Part shown: in pieces, positions 36,401 to 45,083 of the stretch
How positions within the stretch are numbered: the first letter of the stretch is position 1
Layout of the letters: each line of letters opens with the position of its first letter
From: Mesocentrotus franciscanus
Taxonomy: Eukaryota > Echinodermata > Echinoidea > Camarodonta > Strongylocentrotidae
DNA length: 64,000 bases
Assembly (NCBI GenBank): GCA_037976565.1
Contig: CP137683.1
Span: 7,542,321-7,606,320, forward strand
Direction of reading: 5' to 3'
The notes under the pieces: model-generated
Database searches by the model: none
Seen by the model: the letters and a program-made list of their open reading frames with translations, nothing else
What the model was told of the DNA's origin: nothing
Made by a program: the position numbers and the translations under genes

Positions 36401-39400
36401 AATTGTTGCTTGCAAACAACTTTTACGAAACAGGGTCCAGTAACATTTTTGAAGAGTTTTTATTATTGTTTAAACGGTCCTTATACTACGTTTAAGGAGC
36501 AAATTGTGAAGCGCTTTGTAACTGCACGATTGGATTGGAGAGGAAATCTTCTTTCCTATGTAGCATGAACATGTCACCATGAGAAATACCTACATGAAGC
36601 ACTCGTATGTAAAAATGTTTCTCTGCAAACTGAATTCAATGCAGTCAAACCTGTCTATTGAGGCCACCAAAGTGAAACAGAGAAAGTGGCCATTGTAGAC
36701 AGGTGGCCTTTCTAGACAGGTTCTACGACTTAAATTTCTTTCTCGAGGGTGACAAAATACATGGCAACTATAGACAGATGGCCTTTAAAGAGAGGTGGGC
36801 ACTAAGACAGGTATGACTGTAGTTTACTAACAGGTGGCAGCGGTGGGATATACATTTACTGAATTTACAAAGAAAAAAAAAGGATATTTTTTTCTTCTCT
36901 ATTCTCAAGTTAATTTTGTAACTGAATGTCAAAACATGGACGAATGACTTTTTGAAATGATTGAAATATAAAGTATTTTTTAAAAGTAAAAGCTAAGATT
37001 TGCAGCCTCAACGTGTTGTCTGGAAGGATTAAAAGATCCTCAATCTCTCCAACAATTGATGAAAATGTTAAATATAAGTAAATATAGACTTATACTCACT
37101 TTGGCCATTTCTGGCTCCCACAACCCTCTGCGCTTGTGAAGTTCCTCTAATTCTGCAGGAGTGGCAGTTACCAGGACCTTGTCTCCTTCCTTCACTGGCT
37201 CCAGATCCCCTATGATTAGCAAACAACTAAGAGTAAAGAAATCTGTTCTATGTAGCCCAGGGCCCCGTCTTACAAAGACTTGTGATTGATCCAAATCAAT
37301 CGCAAGTCCTCCAATCAATCGCAACTTTGCAGGCTCCTATCTCGTATGTACATAGTTGCGATTGCTATCAACTCTTTGTAAGATGGGGCTCAGCTCTTTC
37401 TTTTTCTACATGTGTTAAGGAAAACATCTATTTTGTTCTAATTCTGTCAATTTTCATGTTTCATAACCCAATAACCGATAGTGGCAATAGCAATCTCAAT
37501 TCCGATCATAGCTGTTTTGTTGACTGTTTTTTGATGATGATGATGATGATATGGATATTCTTATTGAATGACCATATCTTTCCGTTTCTATTAACATGAT
37601 TTACGAACATATTGTATCGCTTGATATCATTACTTATTGATAAGCAGGGTGACCCCGAAAGAACGCAATACCTGCGATCTGCAATGTCAGCGACATCATC
37701 ACAGCTTGTCATACAATCAGCTGTTATGGCGATGGCGGGAATGCGTTTCTCAACTCAGCTGATTGTTTGGAAAGCCGTCATGCGCACATTTCTCCCTGCT
37801 GCAAGCATAATAATAATAATATTCGGTTCTTGTATAGCGCATATCACATCGTATATAACGTCCCTATGCGCTTCCAAAGAGCTTTGGGAATTATTACCCT
37901 AGCTTTAGCTCCGGCAGCCGTTATCAGCGCACAGTGCATTTCAAGGAATAATCCTACCAGGTACCCAGTTACCTCACCCGAGTCGAGTTTGGCAAATGTA
38001 GATTAATGTCTCGCCAAAGGACATTAGTGCCGCGGAGGGACTCTAACCGCGGACCTTGTGATCCACAGTCCGGTGACATATCCACTTGACCACTACATTG
38101 CATGATGACGGTTGCAAAAGTAGCAACATTTGAAACAACATTGCCTCACAAAAATATCCGTAGAATCAAAACGCCTTACCCAAAATTTGATGATCTTGGT
38201 GTCCTTTACTCGGAAACAAATTTCTGACTAAAATCAATTAAATAGGTCTATGATGTCTCTGAAATTGCAGATCTCAGATGCTCCATACTTTGTGGGCCAC
38301 CTTGTATATAAAAGAATACTTGGAAACATACGAGATAAAATAAAATTGTCTTAATTCTCAAAAAACAATGCCATTCTCACCAAGATTGGGTAGGTGGCCA
38401 TCATACACATAACCTCCTGACCCTGGTAGTGTACAGAAGATCTTAGTGAAGTCTACCCTCTCTCGCCCAGAATAGAACTCAACCGCTGCTTGTACATTGA
38501 CTTTATCCTCAAGTGTCTGTCCATGTTTGACTACTGTCCCGAGTAGCTTATCTGGGGGAAAATAAAATAAAAGCTCTGATAGATATCATTTGTAGCTAAA
38601 GACTTCCTTGATTATTCTGAATATCTGTCGACAATTGCCATCTGTCTACAACGTGCAATTTAATTGGAAATTTCATCTGGTTATATGTAACAGGACATGC
38701 ACGGTGAAACCTTTTGATTAAAAAATCTGATAGCCACTATACTTGTTCATTGTCATTGCCAACATCTCTATGGAAAATTTGTTTTTTTAATTTTCACAGA
38801 GTGAAAGATATCAAGACAAACCTGATTCAAGTCTCTTGTGCCACATGGGATGTCTGGCAACCTTTGCTCCAGGAAAGCTTCCTCTGAGGGCAAGACGAGG
38901 AGATGATGATCTTGGTAGCATCTTAGGACTGTATCAATTGAAAAAATTAATATCGATGGCTGGAGACTGTTATGTGTCAACTTGTAGCAACGGAATAAAG
39001 GTAGAATTAAGTCTGACTTCGATGGTCTGACTTTCAAAGACACTAAGATTTAAACATATTTGATTACGTTCTGATTGGTCTGTAATCAGGGGGCCGTTTT
39101 AAGAAACCGTCATAAGTCTAACTGTGTGGACATCCAATAGAAATGTGTTATAGAATTAAAACGAGTTTCTATGAGAATTCCATGAACTTAGACTTATGAT
39201 GGTTTCGAGAAACTGGCCCCAGGATGTTTTATCTGATCGGCAATTAAAAAAAAAAAGCAATACCAGTTATTTTCAAATGTTATTTATCAAACCAATGTAC
39301 ATTACGGCTGTTGAAACTCTACTAATTTTTTAACATGTGGTAAATACACACTATGATTTCAATTTCTAAACGACACTTACTCATCTTCCTGGTTAAATTA

Positions 39401-42400
39401 AGTACAATACACCCTGCTTTTATGAGCAATTGAGAGTTCTTCAACAGGATATGGCACGCAAAGAAGACAACGTGGTGTACATAAATGGGAGTAGATGAGA
39501 TCGGTCCAGTGTTAGACAAGCTTGATGTATATCAAAGAGATGTACAAACAAGAAAAGTGATAAGTTGTACTGTTTCAAAAACCTGAGATATTATGAAGAC
39601 CAAGATGCCATTTCTCCCTAAAAATGCCCGTAGTAGTAAAAGCCGATTTCTTGGTCTTTCATCACCCAAATCCCACAAAATACCTTTAAATGTTGGGTGT
39701 AATATACATGTACACATACCCCATGGATGTTTTATCTGAAGACAGCACTCGCATAAAGACATGACTAAGATCATGTTCGTTATTCATATAGCAAGTGCTA
39801 CAGAGGTCAAAGGCGTAGCACTCTGTGCATCTCCATCGTATCCCATTAATCTCATCAGCATCACAGCCGTCACACCAGACCTTTGTATGACACACTAATA
39901 AAAAGGAATACACAACCATGATGTCAATAAAGACTAATGGAAAATAACCTCAATTTGAACTTAATTTGACCTGATCTTTACACTGACCATGCAAGAACGT
40001 TGAATGTGTGAGACATTGTAGAGCAAGCGCCATGAGCGCCCATTAGAGGCGGACACATGCGTCATTATTATCATCATCACAATGCATTATTATCACAGCA
40101 ATGTAACAGCCAGTGGCGTAATGAGCAAAAAAGTTTTTTTTTTTTTTGGGGCTGGCAGACGAATATTTTCCGCATCACCCCACTCTTACATGCAGGCCCC
40201 ACTGAACGTTTTTCAAAGTGGGTGGGGGAGGCTAAAGTATTAACGATCAGGTAGAGCGTAGTGTAAATTGGCGTGGGGTCTAAGGGTAAAGCCCCGGCAG
40301 GGGTCAAGGGGCAGAGTCCCTGGAAGCTCAGGGGTTTTAGGCATTTAATTACGGTCAGATGAGCATCTTTTGATACCCTATTTGTGACACTGGCAGGTCA
40401 CTAATTGGCGTGGGGTCCAGGGGGCGGAGCCCCCAGAAGGTCAGGGGTTTTAGGCATTTTATAACGGTCAGATAAGCATATTTTGATACCTCATTATTTT
40501 GTGACACTGGCAGGTCACTAATTGGCGTGGGGTCCAGGGGGCGGAGCCCCCAGAAGGTCAGGGGTTTTAGGCATTTTATAACGGTCAGATAAGCATTCAG
40601 GGACCCGCCTTAGGGGCCTAGGTGGGGTCCAGAGGGCAGAGCTCCTGGAAGCTCAGGGGTTTTAGGCATTTAATCACAGTCAGATGAGCATATTTTGATA
40701 ACCTATTTGTGACACTGGCAGGTCACTAATTGGCGTGGGGTCCAGGGAGCGTAGCCCCCGGAAGCTCAGTTGTTTTAGGCATTTAATCACGGTCAGATGA
40801 GCATATTTTGATACTCATTATTTTGTGACACTGGCAGGTCACTATTCTTTCGTTCTTTCTCTCTTTCTTTCTATTTCTCTTTAGCAGGGGCGGATCTAGC
40901 TTTTTGCTTAGGGGGGTGACCAAATGACGATGCAGAGCATCGTCCACGTGCCGCGTAGCGGCGAGGCGATTTTGGGGGCTATTTTGAACCCCCCGGCCCG
41001 TAAGTGATGTTTTCCTGGCATCTACTATCACAATGGAGACCATAAAAAGCAGTGCTTGATATTAAACGTCTTTTTGAATCAAGTAACAGTTAAAACAATT
41101 TGACCCAATGGCGAAGTGGAGCATTTTCCACGAGCCGCGTAGCGTCGAGGCGATTTTGAACCCCCATAAGTGATGCGGAGCATCGTCCACGAGCCGCGTA
41201 GCGGCGAGGCGATTTGGGGCTATTTTGAACCCTCCTAAGTGATGTTTTCCTGGCATGTACTAACACAATGGAGACCATAAAGCAGTGCAAGATAACGACT
41301 TTTTAAATCAAGTAACAGTTTAAACAGTTTGACCCAATGACGATGCAGAGCATCCTCCACGAGCCGTGTAGCGGCGAGGCGATTATTGGGGGCTATTTTG
41401 AACCCCCGGCCCGTAAGTGATGTTTTCCTGGCATCTACTAACACAATGGGGCCATAAAAAGCAGTGCTTGATAACGTCTTTTTAAATCAAGTAACAGTTA
41501 AAACATTTTGACCCAATGACGATGCAGAGCATCGTCCATGAGCTGCGTAGCGGCGAGGCGATTTTGGGGGCTATTTGGAACCCCCATAAGCGATTTTTTT
41601 TTTTTTTTTTTTGGGGGGGGGCTATTTTGAACCCTCGTAAGTGATGTTTTCCTGGCAACCGCTAACACAATGGAGACCATAAAGCAGTGCACGATAACGA
41701 CTTTATAAATCAAGTAACAGTTTAAACAGTTTGACCCAATGACGATGCAGAGCATCCTCCACGAGCCGCATAGCGACGAGGCGAGTTGGGGGCTATTTTG
41801 AACCCCTGTAAGTGATGTTTTCCTGGCATCTACTAACACAATGGAGACCATAAAAAGCAGTGCATGATAATGTCTTTTTAAATCAAGTAACAGTTTAATA
41901 CACAGTAATATCCAGAGTTATCATGTGTTTGGTTAAGTTACCAGATAAGTTGAATATCTTCTCACAATATTTGCACTTGAAAGGTTTCTCTCCAGTGTGC
42001 GCTCTTTTTTCTTCTTCTTCTTTGCGCCCCAGGAGGGGGTTTAACCCCCTAACCCCCCCGTAGATCCACGCCTGTTTAGTATACTTTTTCCAAAACAGTG
42101 GGGGGGGGGGGCGAAACTCGAGGCCCGGAGCCCCGTCGTTCTGCGGGCCCTGCCATGTAGGCCTCTAAATAAGCATATTTCTTGCCTGACTGTAAATTTA
42201 GGAATTTGTAATTTTCCAACAAACGCATAAAAAGTATAATTTACTAAAAAGTGAAAAATCTCGGATAATTATGTCATTTCAGCAACATTTGTAAATCACC
42301 GGTATCGAATTAGAAATGAACCACGTTTGAATTTTATTGTGACACTGGCAGGACACTAATTCCCCGATCTACACCTTGTTGGCGGGAAAATCGCAACTGA

Positions 42401-44214
42401 TCTCCCTATCTATCTTCTTCTCTTTCTTTCCTGACCTCTCCCTTCCCTTTCCCTTCCCTTCCTTCTCTCTCTTTAGGTTTGGGGGAGGCAAGGGCCTTTC
42501 GCCCCGATCCACATGTTGTTGGCGGGATTAATCGCAACTGATCTCCCTTCTTTTCACCCTTTTCTTTTCTTCTTCCTCTTTTGTGTTCCCTTTAGCTCTC
42601 CTCTTCCCTTTCCCTTCTCTCTTTTTTGGCGGGGGGGGGGGGGAGAGGCAAGGGCCTTTTGCCCCCGATCCACAACTTGTTGGCGGGAAAATTGCAACTG
42701 ATATCCCCCTTCTTTTCTTTTCTTCTTCGTCTTTTTCCTTCCCTTTATCTCATCTTTTCCTTCCCTCTCTCTCTCTCTCTTTTTTTCTTCTTTCTTTGGG
42801 GGAGGGGCCAGCTCGCCCCTGGATCCGCGCCTGTGGAACATTCCTCCGGAAATGACCCTTGCCACATCCAAAACAAACCCTGGGCGCAGGCGACTGCGCA
42901 TTCCCCGCGTACCGCCTAGAGCTGCCGCGGTCTTCTAAGCTCTTCTCTAGGCCGGACATACGGGTATCCAGACTTTTCGCTAAACTGAATATACGGTTAT
43001 CTACTAGTGTGACTATAAAAACATATGCTCTTCCTGGCTATTTGGGAATGTGTCAGTTTGCAACAGAAATGGAGAAACGCGCATTTTGTTGAAAATCATG
43101 TGATATCAAGAACATTTATAAATCTCTTGTATGGAATCGAAAATAAGTCATGGTTTAATTTCATTTGGGGGGCTAGCGCCCCCCCCCCCAAGCCCCCCAC
43201 CAGTACGCCAGTGGTACTAACAGCTATTCGTTTTATTAAACATTCTGTTTGTTTCCTCTCTTTATCAAGCATATGAATCGCCGGAACCCATCTTTGGTTG
43301 ATATCTATAATAGAATATTGGCCAATGTAGCAGTTGCATCCACATGATATTCATGGGATGTTGTTGTATATTTCTTTATTCAGTTAACATTGAATCAGAA
43401 GGCTATATGGCTTTTTGATGAAAATGTCTCTTTCAATCCAAGTGTGGCAGAGTTTATGTTGAGGAAGATGATTTGATCGCGCGATACATTCTAGGGTGCT
43501 TTGATCGCTTAAATGGCACTCAGGCAATATTAATTCTAAGCTTTGACTTTTAAAAGAGTCATTCCATGATGAGAGGTATGAACTATATCAAAACATCAGT
43601 CGTGGAATATTATAGTGGTTAATTTAGTAACTTGACTCTCAATCCAAGAGTTGAGGGTTCAAATCTCAGCCCGGCACCAACGTTATTTGGCAAGACATTA
43701 ATCTATATCAGCCACTCATCACCCACGTTATCCAATTATCCAGCCATTCACTATACCATTGATTTTACTATGTACATGCATTTTCTTTGTATTGTTTTTA
43801 AACATTGTGATATGGAAAATAAATACCAATACCAATGTGTAAATGGGTACCTCGAAATTGTTGGGGTAATAATAACTGCAGGGCCCTCATGAAGAACAGT
43901 ATTAAAATTCATGAGGCGTCCCTGGGTTAACAAAAGTATTAGTAACCATATTTTGAGACTACCTGAATGAGCTGTATCAATGATCCTGAGATCGAAAGCC
44001 TTGTCATAGCCAGCCCGGTAGAGACCTTTATCTCCATTGTCCCACTGGACGAGCACAGACAGCTTTGGAAAATGTGGTTGACGTTCATCATGTAGTCCCA
44101 GGACAGTTCCTGCATGCCCCTTTCCGCCATCTTGGTTCTTATACGTCCAATCAGGTCCTCGTTTGACACGAAAACCTGGTTGTACAGGGGTTTCCATTTG
44201 TTTACCGTCAACAG
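21253..44214 (-). CDS. MIB2-like: MIB-like (mind bomb) ankyrin-repeat protein, 5' end not found, RING missing
   Basis: Seventeen minus-strand exons, listed separately, join with consistent phases into about 826 residues. Domain order: MIB/HERC2, ZZ zinc finger, a divergent second MIB/HERC2-like segment, two MIB repeats (marked by GHGGW and by EKGF...GDF), six to seven ankyrin repeats and a coiled coil. This is the architecture of the Mind bomb E3 ubiquitin ligases, which ubiquitinate Notch ligands (Delta, Jagged) at the membrane to drive their endocytosis. Mind bomb proteins end in two or three RING fingers; none was found here. The frame stops at 21253-21255 and a RING-like C-P-N-C-S-K-P-I follows in the same frame. 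The protein may bind MIB substrates without ligase activity, or the ligase end may be decayed or spliced differently. The donor of exon 16 is weak, and one or more 5' exons upstream of 44214 are missing from this model. Confidence 0.82.
21763..21833 (-). CDS. MIB2-like: MIB-like exon 16
   Basis: [20 protein letters not shown]. Acceptor CTTACAG is good. The donor chosen here (GAAA then GTTGGT) is weak but keeps the coiled-coil frame; the better-looking GTAACA four bases on (exon end at 21759) would instead give a stop after about ten codons of exon 17. Confidence 0.55.
22343..22524 (-). CDS. MIB2-like: MIB-like exon 15
   Basis: [32 protein letters not shown], then an amphipathic region ending QRG. 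Last ankyrin-like unit. Phase 0 to 2. Confidence 0.8.
22525..23477. other. MIB-like intron 14, distal part
   Basis: AT-rich DNA with no gene and no recognised element. Confidence 0.4.
23478..23848 (-). repeat. 31 bp tandem array overlapping the exon 14 splice donor
   Basis: Eleven or so degenerate units with a period of 31, read on the minus strand as CYGAGGTATGAAACAAACTG plus an AGAATATATTA-type end. The first unit is the exon 14 donor itself (GCCGAG then GTATGA). Several further units repeat GAGGTATGA or GAGGTAAGA. Confidence 0.85.
23844..24059 (-). CDS. MIB2-like: MIB-like exon 14: ankyrin repeats
   Basis: [40 protein letters not shown]. 72 codons, phase 0 to 0. Confidence 0.88.
24631..24757 (-). 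CDS. MIB2-like: MIB-like exon 13: ankyrin repeat
   Basis: [27 protein letters not shown], before GTAAAA. Phase 2 to 0. Confidence 0.88.
25046..25130. repeat. CA and TA microsatellite
   Basis: ACAC run followed by a TATA run. Confidence 0.85.
25421..25575 (-). CDS. MIB2-like: MIB-like exon 12: ankyrin repeats
   Basis: [20 protein letters not shown] through [12 protein letters not shown]. The donor was set at GTGTGT because it alone keeps the frame and gives the normal 33-34 residue ankyrin spacing into exon 13; reading on leads to a stop. Confidence 0.78.
25576..27419. other. MIB-like intron 11
   Basis: No gene seen. Holds a degenerate TTCATGCGTCCGGTAAA tandem (26415-26500), the palindrome at 26571-26680 and a TA run (27379-27405). 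Confidence 0.5.
26571..26680. mobile_element. Small fold-back element
   Basis: Left GGGTCGGTATAATTGTGTGC and the inverse of the right arm (GGGTCGGTAGAAATTGTTGC) match over about 48 bases with few gaps. Confidence 0.7.
27420..27576 (-). CDS. MIB2-like: MIB-like exon 11: ankyrin repeats
   Basis: [19 protein letters not shown], then [20 protein letters not shown]. Acceptor GGAAG after a pyrimidine tract; phase 2 to 0. Confidence 0.88.
27577..29739. other. MIB-like intron 10
   Basis: No gene seen. Contains the TIR element at 28420-29104; otherwise AT-rich. Confidence 0.45.
28420..29104. mobile_element. TIR element, ~0.7 kb
   Basis: GACCGAAGGCCCGCGAGACC at 28431 is matched in inverse (GACTGAAGGTCCGCGAGACC) at 29073-29093. 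Outer boundaries are approximate and no target duplication was identified. Confidence 0.6.
29740..29891 (-). CDS. MIB2-like: MIB-like exon 10: ankyrin repeats
   Basis: [40 protein letters not shown]. Phase 0 to 2, donor GTAAGA. Confidence 0.9.
30302..30405 (-). CDS. MIB2-like: MIB-like exon 9: first ankyrin repeat
   Basis: [20 protein letters not shown], then ILAIHPEW. Phase 1 to 0. Confidence 0.88.
30512..30941. mobile_element. hAT-like non-autonomous element
   Basis: Ends CAGGCGTTTGTCAACC and, in inverse, CAGAGTTTTTCAACC, followed inside by a GGCACCC/GGGGTGCC pair. Flanked by ATCTAAT at 30505-30511 and 30942-30948 (eight matching bases if the ambiguous C is counted). CAGNG ends with 8 bp target duplications are typical of hAT transposons. 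No transposase. Confidence 0.78.
32125..32380. repeat. Degenerate tandem array
   Basis: Repeated GAATTTGAATGCACGAA-like motifs about every 30-35 bases. Confidence 0.6.
32902..33061 (-). CDS. MIB2-like: MIB-like exon 8: second half of a MIB repeat
   Basis: [31 protein letters not shown]. The IGTVGKV...V.F...F...ALTP pattern completes the repeat opened by exon 7. Phase 0 to 1. Confidence 0.88.
33062..34296. other. MIB-like intron 7
   Basis: No gene seen. CTTCAAGTTTCAAGTTTTCA at 33392-33414, read in reverse, resembles the short-repeat tail of a non-LTR retrotransposon or SINE, so a minus-strand remnant is possible. Confidence 0.35.
34297..34401 (-). CDS. MIB2-like: MIB-like exon 7: MIB repeat with GHGGW
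   Basis: [20 protein letters not shown] then [10 protein letters not shown]. RLQxGHGGW followed by M-K is the signature of the MIB repeat. Phase 0 to 0. Confidence 0.92.
34556..34839 (-). mobile_element. tRNA-derived SINE (reversed)
   Basis: The box B (GGTTCGAATCC) and box A (TGGTACGGTGGATCAGT) lie near 34785-34830 on the minus strand, with an AAT-rich tail at the low end. Same family as the copy at 37807-38097. Confidence 0.8.
34931..35041 (-). CDS. MIB2-like: MIB-like exon 6: end of the first MIB repeat
   Basis: [32 protein letters not shown]. Phase 0 to 0, 37 codons. Confidence 0.9.
35553..35980. repeat. Fold-back array of 16-17 bp units
   Basis: The left arm (to about 35730) is a chain of GGACAACTACCCCCTA-type units; the right arm is the same chain inverted. 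Outermost 40 bases match almost exactly in inverse (GGACACCTACCCCCTGGACA on both ends). About eleven to twelve units per arm. Confidence 0.92.
36237..36385. mobile_element. Partial copy of the 6024-6318 fold-back MITE
   Basis: Shares CATTTTCRTAATGTAA, TTCATTCACCTGTTACGAAT and GCATACATTAGTTGTTGCTA with the full copy; the right arm is missing. Confidence 0.75.
36640..36822. mobile_element. MITE with CAGTCAAACCTGTCT ends
   Basis: GCAGTCAAACCTGTCTATTG on the left and the inverse ACAGTCATACCTGTCTTAGT on the right, with matching GGCCACC/GCCCACC blocks inside. No coding capacity. Confidence 0.78.
37100..37209 (-). CDS. MIB2-like: MIB-like exon 5: start of the first MIB repeat
   Basis: [29 protein letters not shown]. 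Corresponds to the GDxVxV...W.P.M positions of MIB repeats, with RRGLW in place of GHGGW. Phase 1 to 0. Confidence 0.88.
37260..37391. mobile_element. Short MITE
   Basis: GGGCCCCGTCTTACAAAGAC at the left, inverse of AGAGTTGATAGC...TAAGATGGGGCT at the right; about 132 bases, arms about 35 bases. Confidence 0.75.
37807..38097 (-). mobile_element. tRNA-derived SINE (reversed)
   Basis: Head on the minus strand starts GTGGTCAAGTGGATATGTCA and has GGTTAGAGTCC as box B; the tail at the low end is AAT-rich. Confidence 0.82.
38381..38551 (-). CDS. MIB2-like: MIB-like exon 4: linker after the divergent MIB/HERC2 segment
   Basis: [20 protein letters not shown] ... [24 protein letters not shown] may be the GTVV of a MIB/HERC2 fold but the QWDNG core is absent; function unclear. 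Phase 1 to 1. Confidence 0.75.
38822..38928 (-). CDS. MIB2-like: MIB-like exon 3: start of a second MIB/HERC2-like segment
   Basis: [20 protein letters not shown] then MWHKRLESG. GAKVARxPxW matches the MIB/HERC2 opening (G-x-x-V-x-R-G-P-x-W), but the following QDGG is missing. Phase 2 to 1. Confidence 0.82.
39090..39221. mobile_element. Short MITE with GGGGCC ends
   Basis: GGGGGCCGTTTTAAGAAACC...CATAAGTCTAA and its inverse at the right end (GGGGCCAGTTTCTCGAAACC). About 132 bases. Confidence 0.78.
39720..39894 (-). CDS. MIB2-like: MIB-like exon 2: ZZ zinc finger
   Basis: [45 protein letters not shown]-x2-C, C-x2-C, C-x2-C and a terminal H-x3-H, all ligands of a ZZ zinc finger. Phase 1 to 2. 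Confidence 0.93.
40111..43217. mobile_element. Large composite repeat region with hAT-like ends
   Basis: CAGTGGCGTA at 40111-40120 is echoed in inverse near 43204-43214, and TAACAGC lies just outside both ends (40104-40110, 43218-43224). Inside are three tandem families: units beginning ATTGGCGTGGGGTC (40267, 40404, 40521, 40729); units with AGTGATGTTTTCCTGGCA and GCGTAGCGGCGAGGCGATTT (40900-41930); and units with TTGGCGGGAAAATCGCAACT (42377, 42516, 42679). No transposase was found. The match between ends is imperfect, so one element is a hypothesis. Confidence 0.55.
41908..42002 (-). pseudogene. C2H2 zinc-finger fragment
   Basis: Minus strand reads [20 protein letters not shown] then GNLTKHM. 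It has the TGEKPF linker, C-x2-C and the first His, but the second His is missing and the frame runs into repeat sequence. It is a single stray finger embedded in repeats, not a gene. Confidence 0.85.
43607..43832 (+). mobile_element. tRNA-derived SINE, second type
   Basis: TATAGTGGTTAATTTAGTAA (box A-like) and GAGGGTTCAAATCTC (box B), then a body ending AAATAAATACCAATACC. The head looks like a Leu or Ser type tRNA with a long variable arm. Confidence 0.75.
43963..44214 (-). CDS. MIB2-like: MIB-like exon 1 of this model: MIB/HERC2 domain
   Basis: [46 protein letters not shown]. Complete MIB/HERC2 domain with RGPDW, QDGG and QWDNG. Preceded by a TCTCTTTAG acceptor, so at least one exon lies upstream. 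In MIB proteins this domain binds the Notch ligand tail. Phase 1 to 1. Confidence 0.93.
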
Positions 44215-44506
44215 CTAAAGAGAGGACAGAAAAGGGAAAACATACATAGATACATAGATAGATAGGTAGGTAGAAATATATACATGTAGATAGAAAGAGA
44301 GAGAGAGGGGGAAGACATTTGTGTGATATTAGGAGAGGTGCGTAGATATCATAGTTTGCAGGTCGGTCCACTTTTTGAGTTTCATGCCAATGAAACAAAA
44401 AGTTATTAAGGTTTATGATATCATCTGTTTATTATTTATCTTTTTAAAAACATATCACTTTTACAAGATAAAAGGAGACATCCATAATTTTCACCAATAA
44501 GCCGTA

Positions 44507-45083
44507 TATGGCGCGCCGTGTGACCAATAATTCAGATAAACACTGTTTATCGCCGATAAACACTGTTTATCGTCGAAAAACAGTGTTTATCGACCGATAA
44601 ACACTGTTTATCAAGCGATAAACACTGTTTATCGAGAGAAACTATGTTTATCAAGCGATAAACACTGTTTATCGAGACAAACTATGTTTTTCGACTGATA
44701 AACACAGTTTCTCTCGATAAACAGTGTTCATCGGCGATAAACAGTGTTTTTCGGCGATAAACACTGTTTATCGAGAGAAACTGTGTTTTTCAGTCGATAA
44801 ACATAGTTTCTCTCGATAAACAGTGTTTATCGCTTGATAAACAGTGTTTATCGGTCGATAAACAGTGTTTTTCGACGATAAACACTGTTTATCGAGAGAA
44901 ACTGTGTTTTTCAGTCGATAAACATAGTTTCTCTCGATAAACAGTGTTTATCGCTTGATAAACAGTGTTTATCGCTTGATAAACAGTGTTTATCGGTCGA
45001 TAAACACTGTTTTTCGACGATAAACAGTGTTTATCGGCGATAAACAGTGTTTATCTGAATTATTGGTCAAACGGCGCGCCATA
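44507..45083. mobile_element. Fold-back element built of palindromic 18-19 bp units
   Basis: Terminal inverted repeats TATGGCGCGCCGTNTGACCA plus ATAATTCAG. Everything between is a chain of about 28-30 variants of CGATAAACACTGTTTATCG, each a near-palindrome. Units have an ACACTGT centre mostly on the left and ACAGTGT on the right, and the two arms match in inverse for well over 100 bases. GTA lies just outside both ends. Confidence 0.93.

Noticed and set aside
40783..41851. Recurrent minus-strand frames beginning [13 protein letters not shown]
   Set aside because: They are the same tandem DNA repeat translated several times, with frame breaks between units and no codon bias.
43751..44398. The full 215-codon frame as one exon
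   Set aside because: Its first third is intron sequence before a clear TCTCTTTAG acceptor, and its last third lies beyond the GTAGTC donor.
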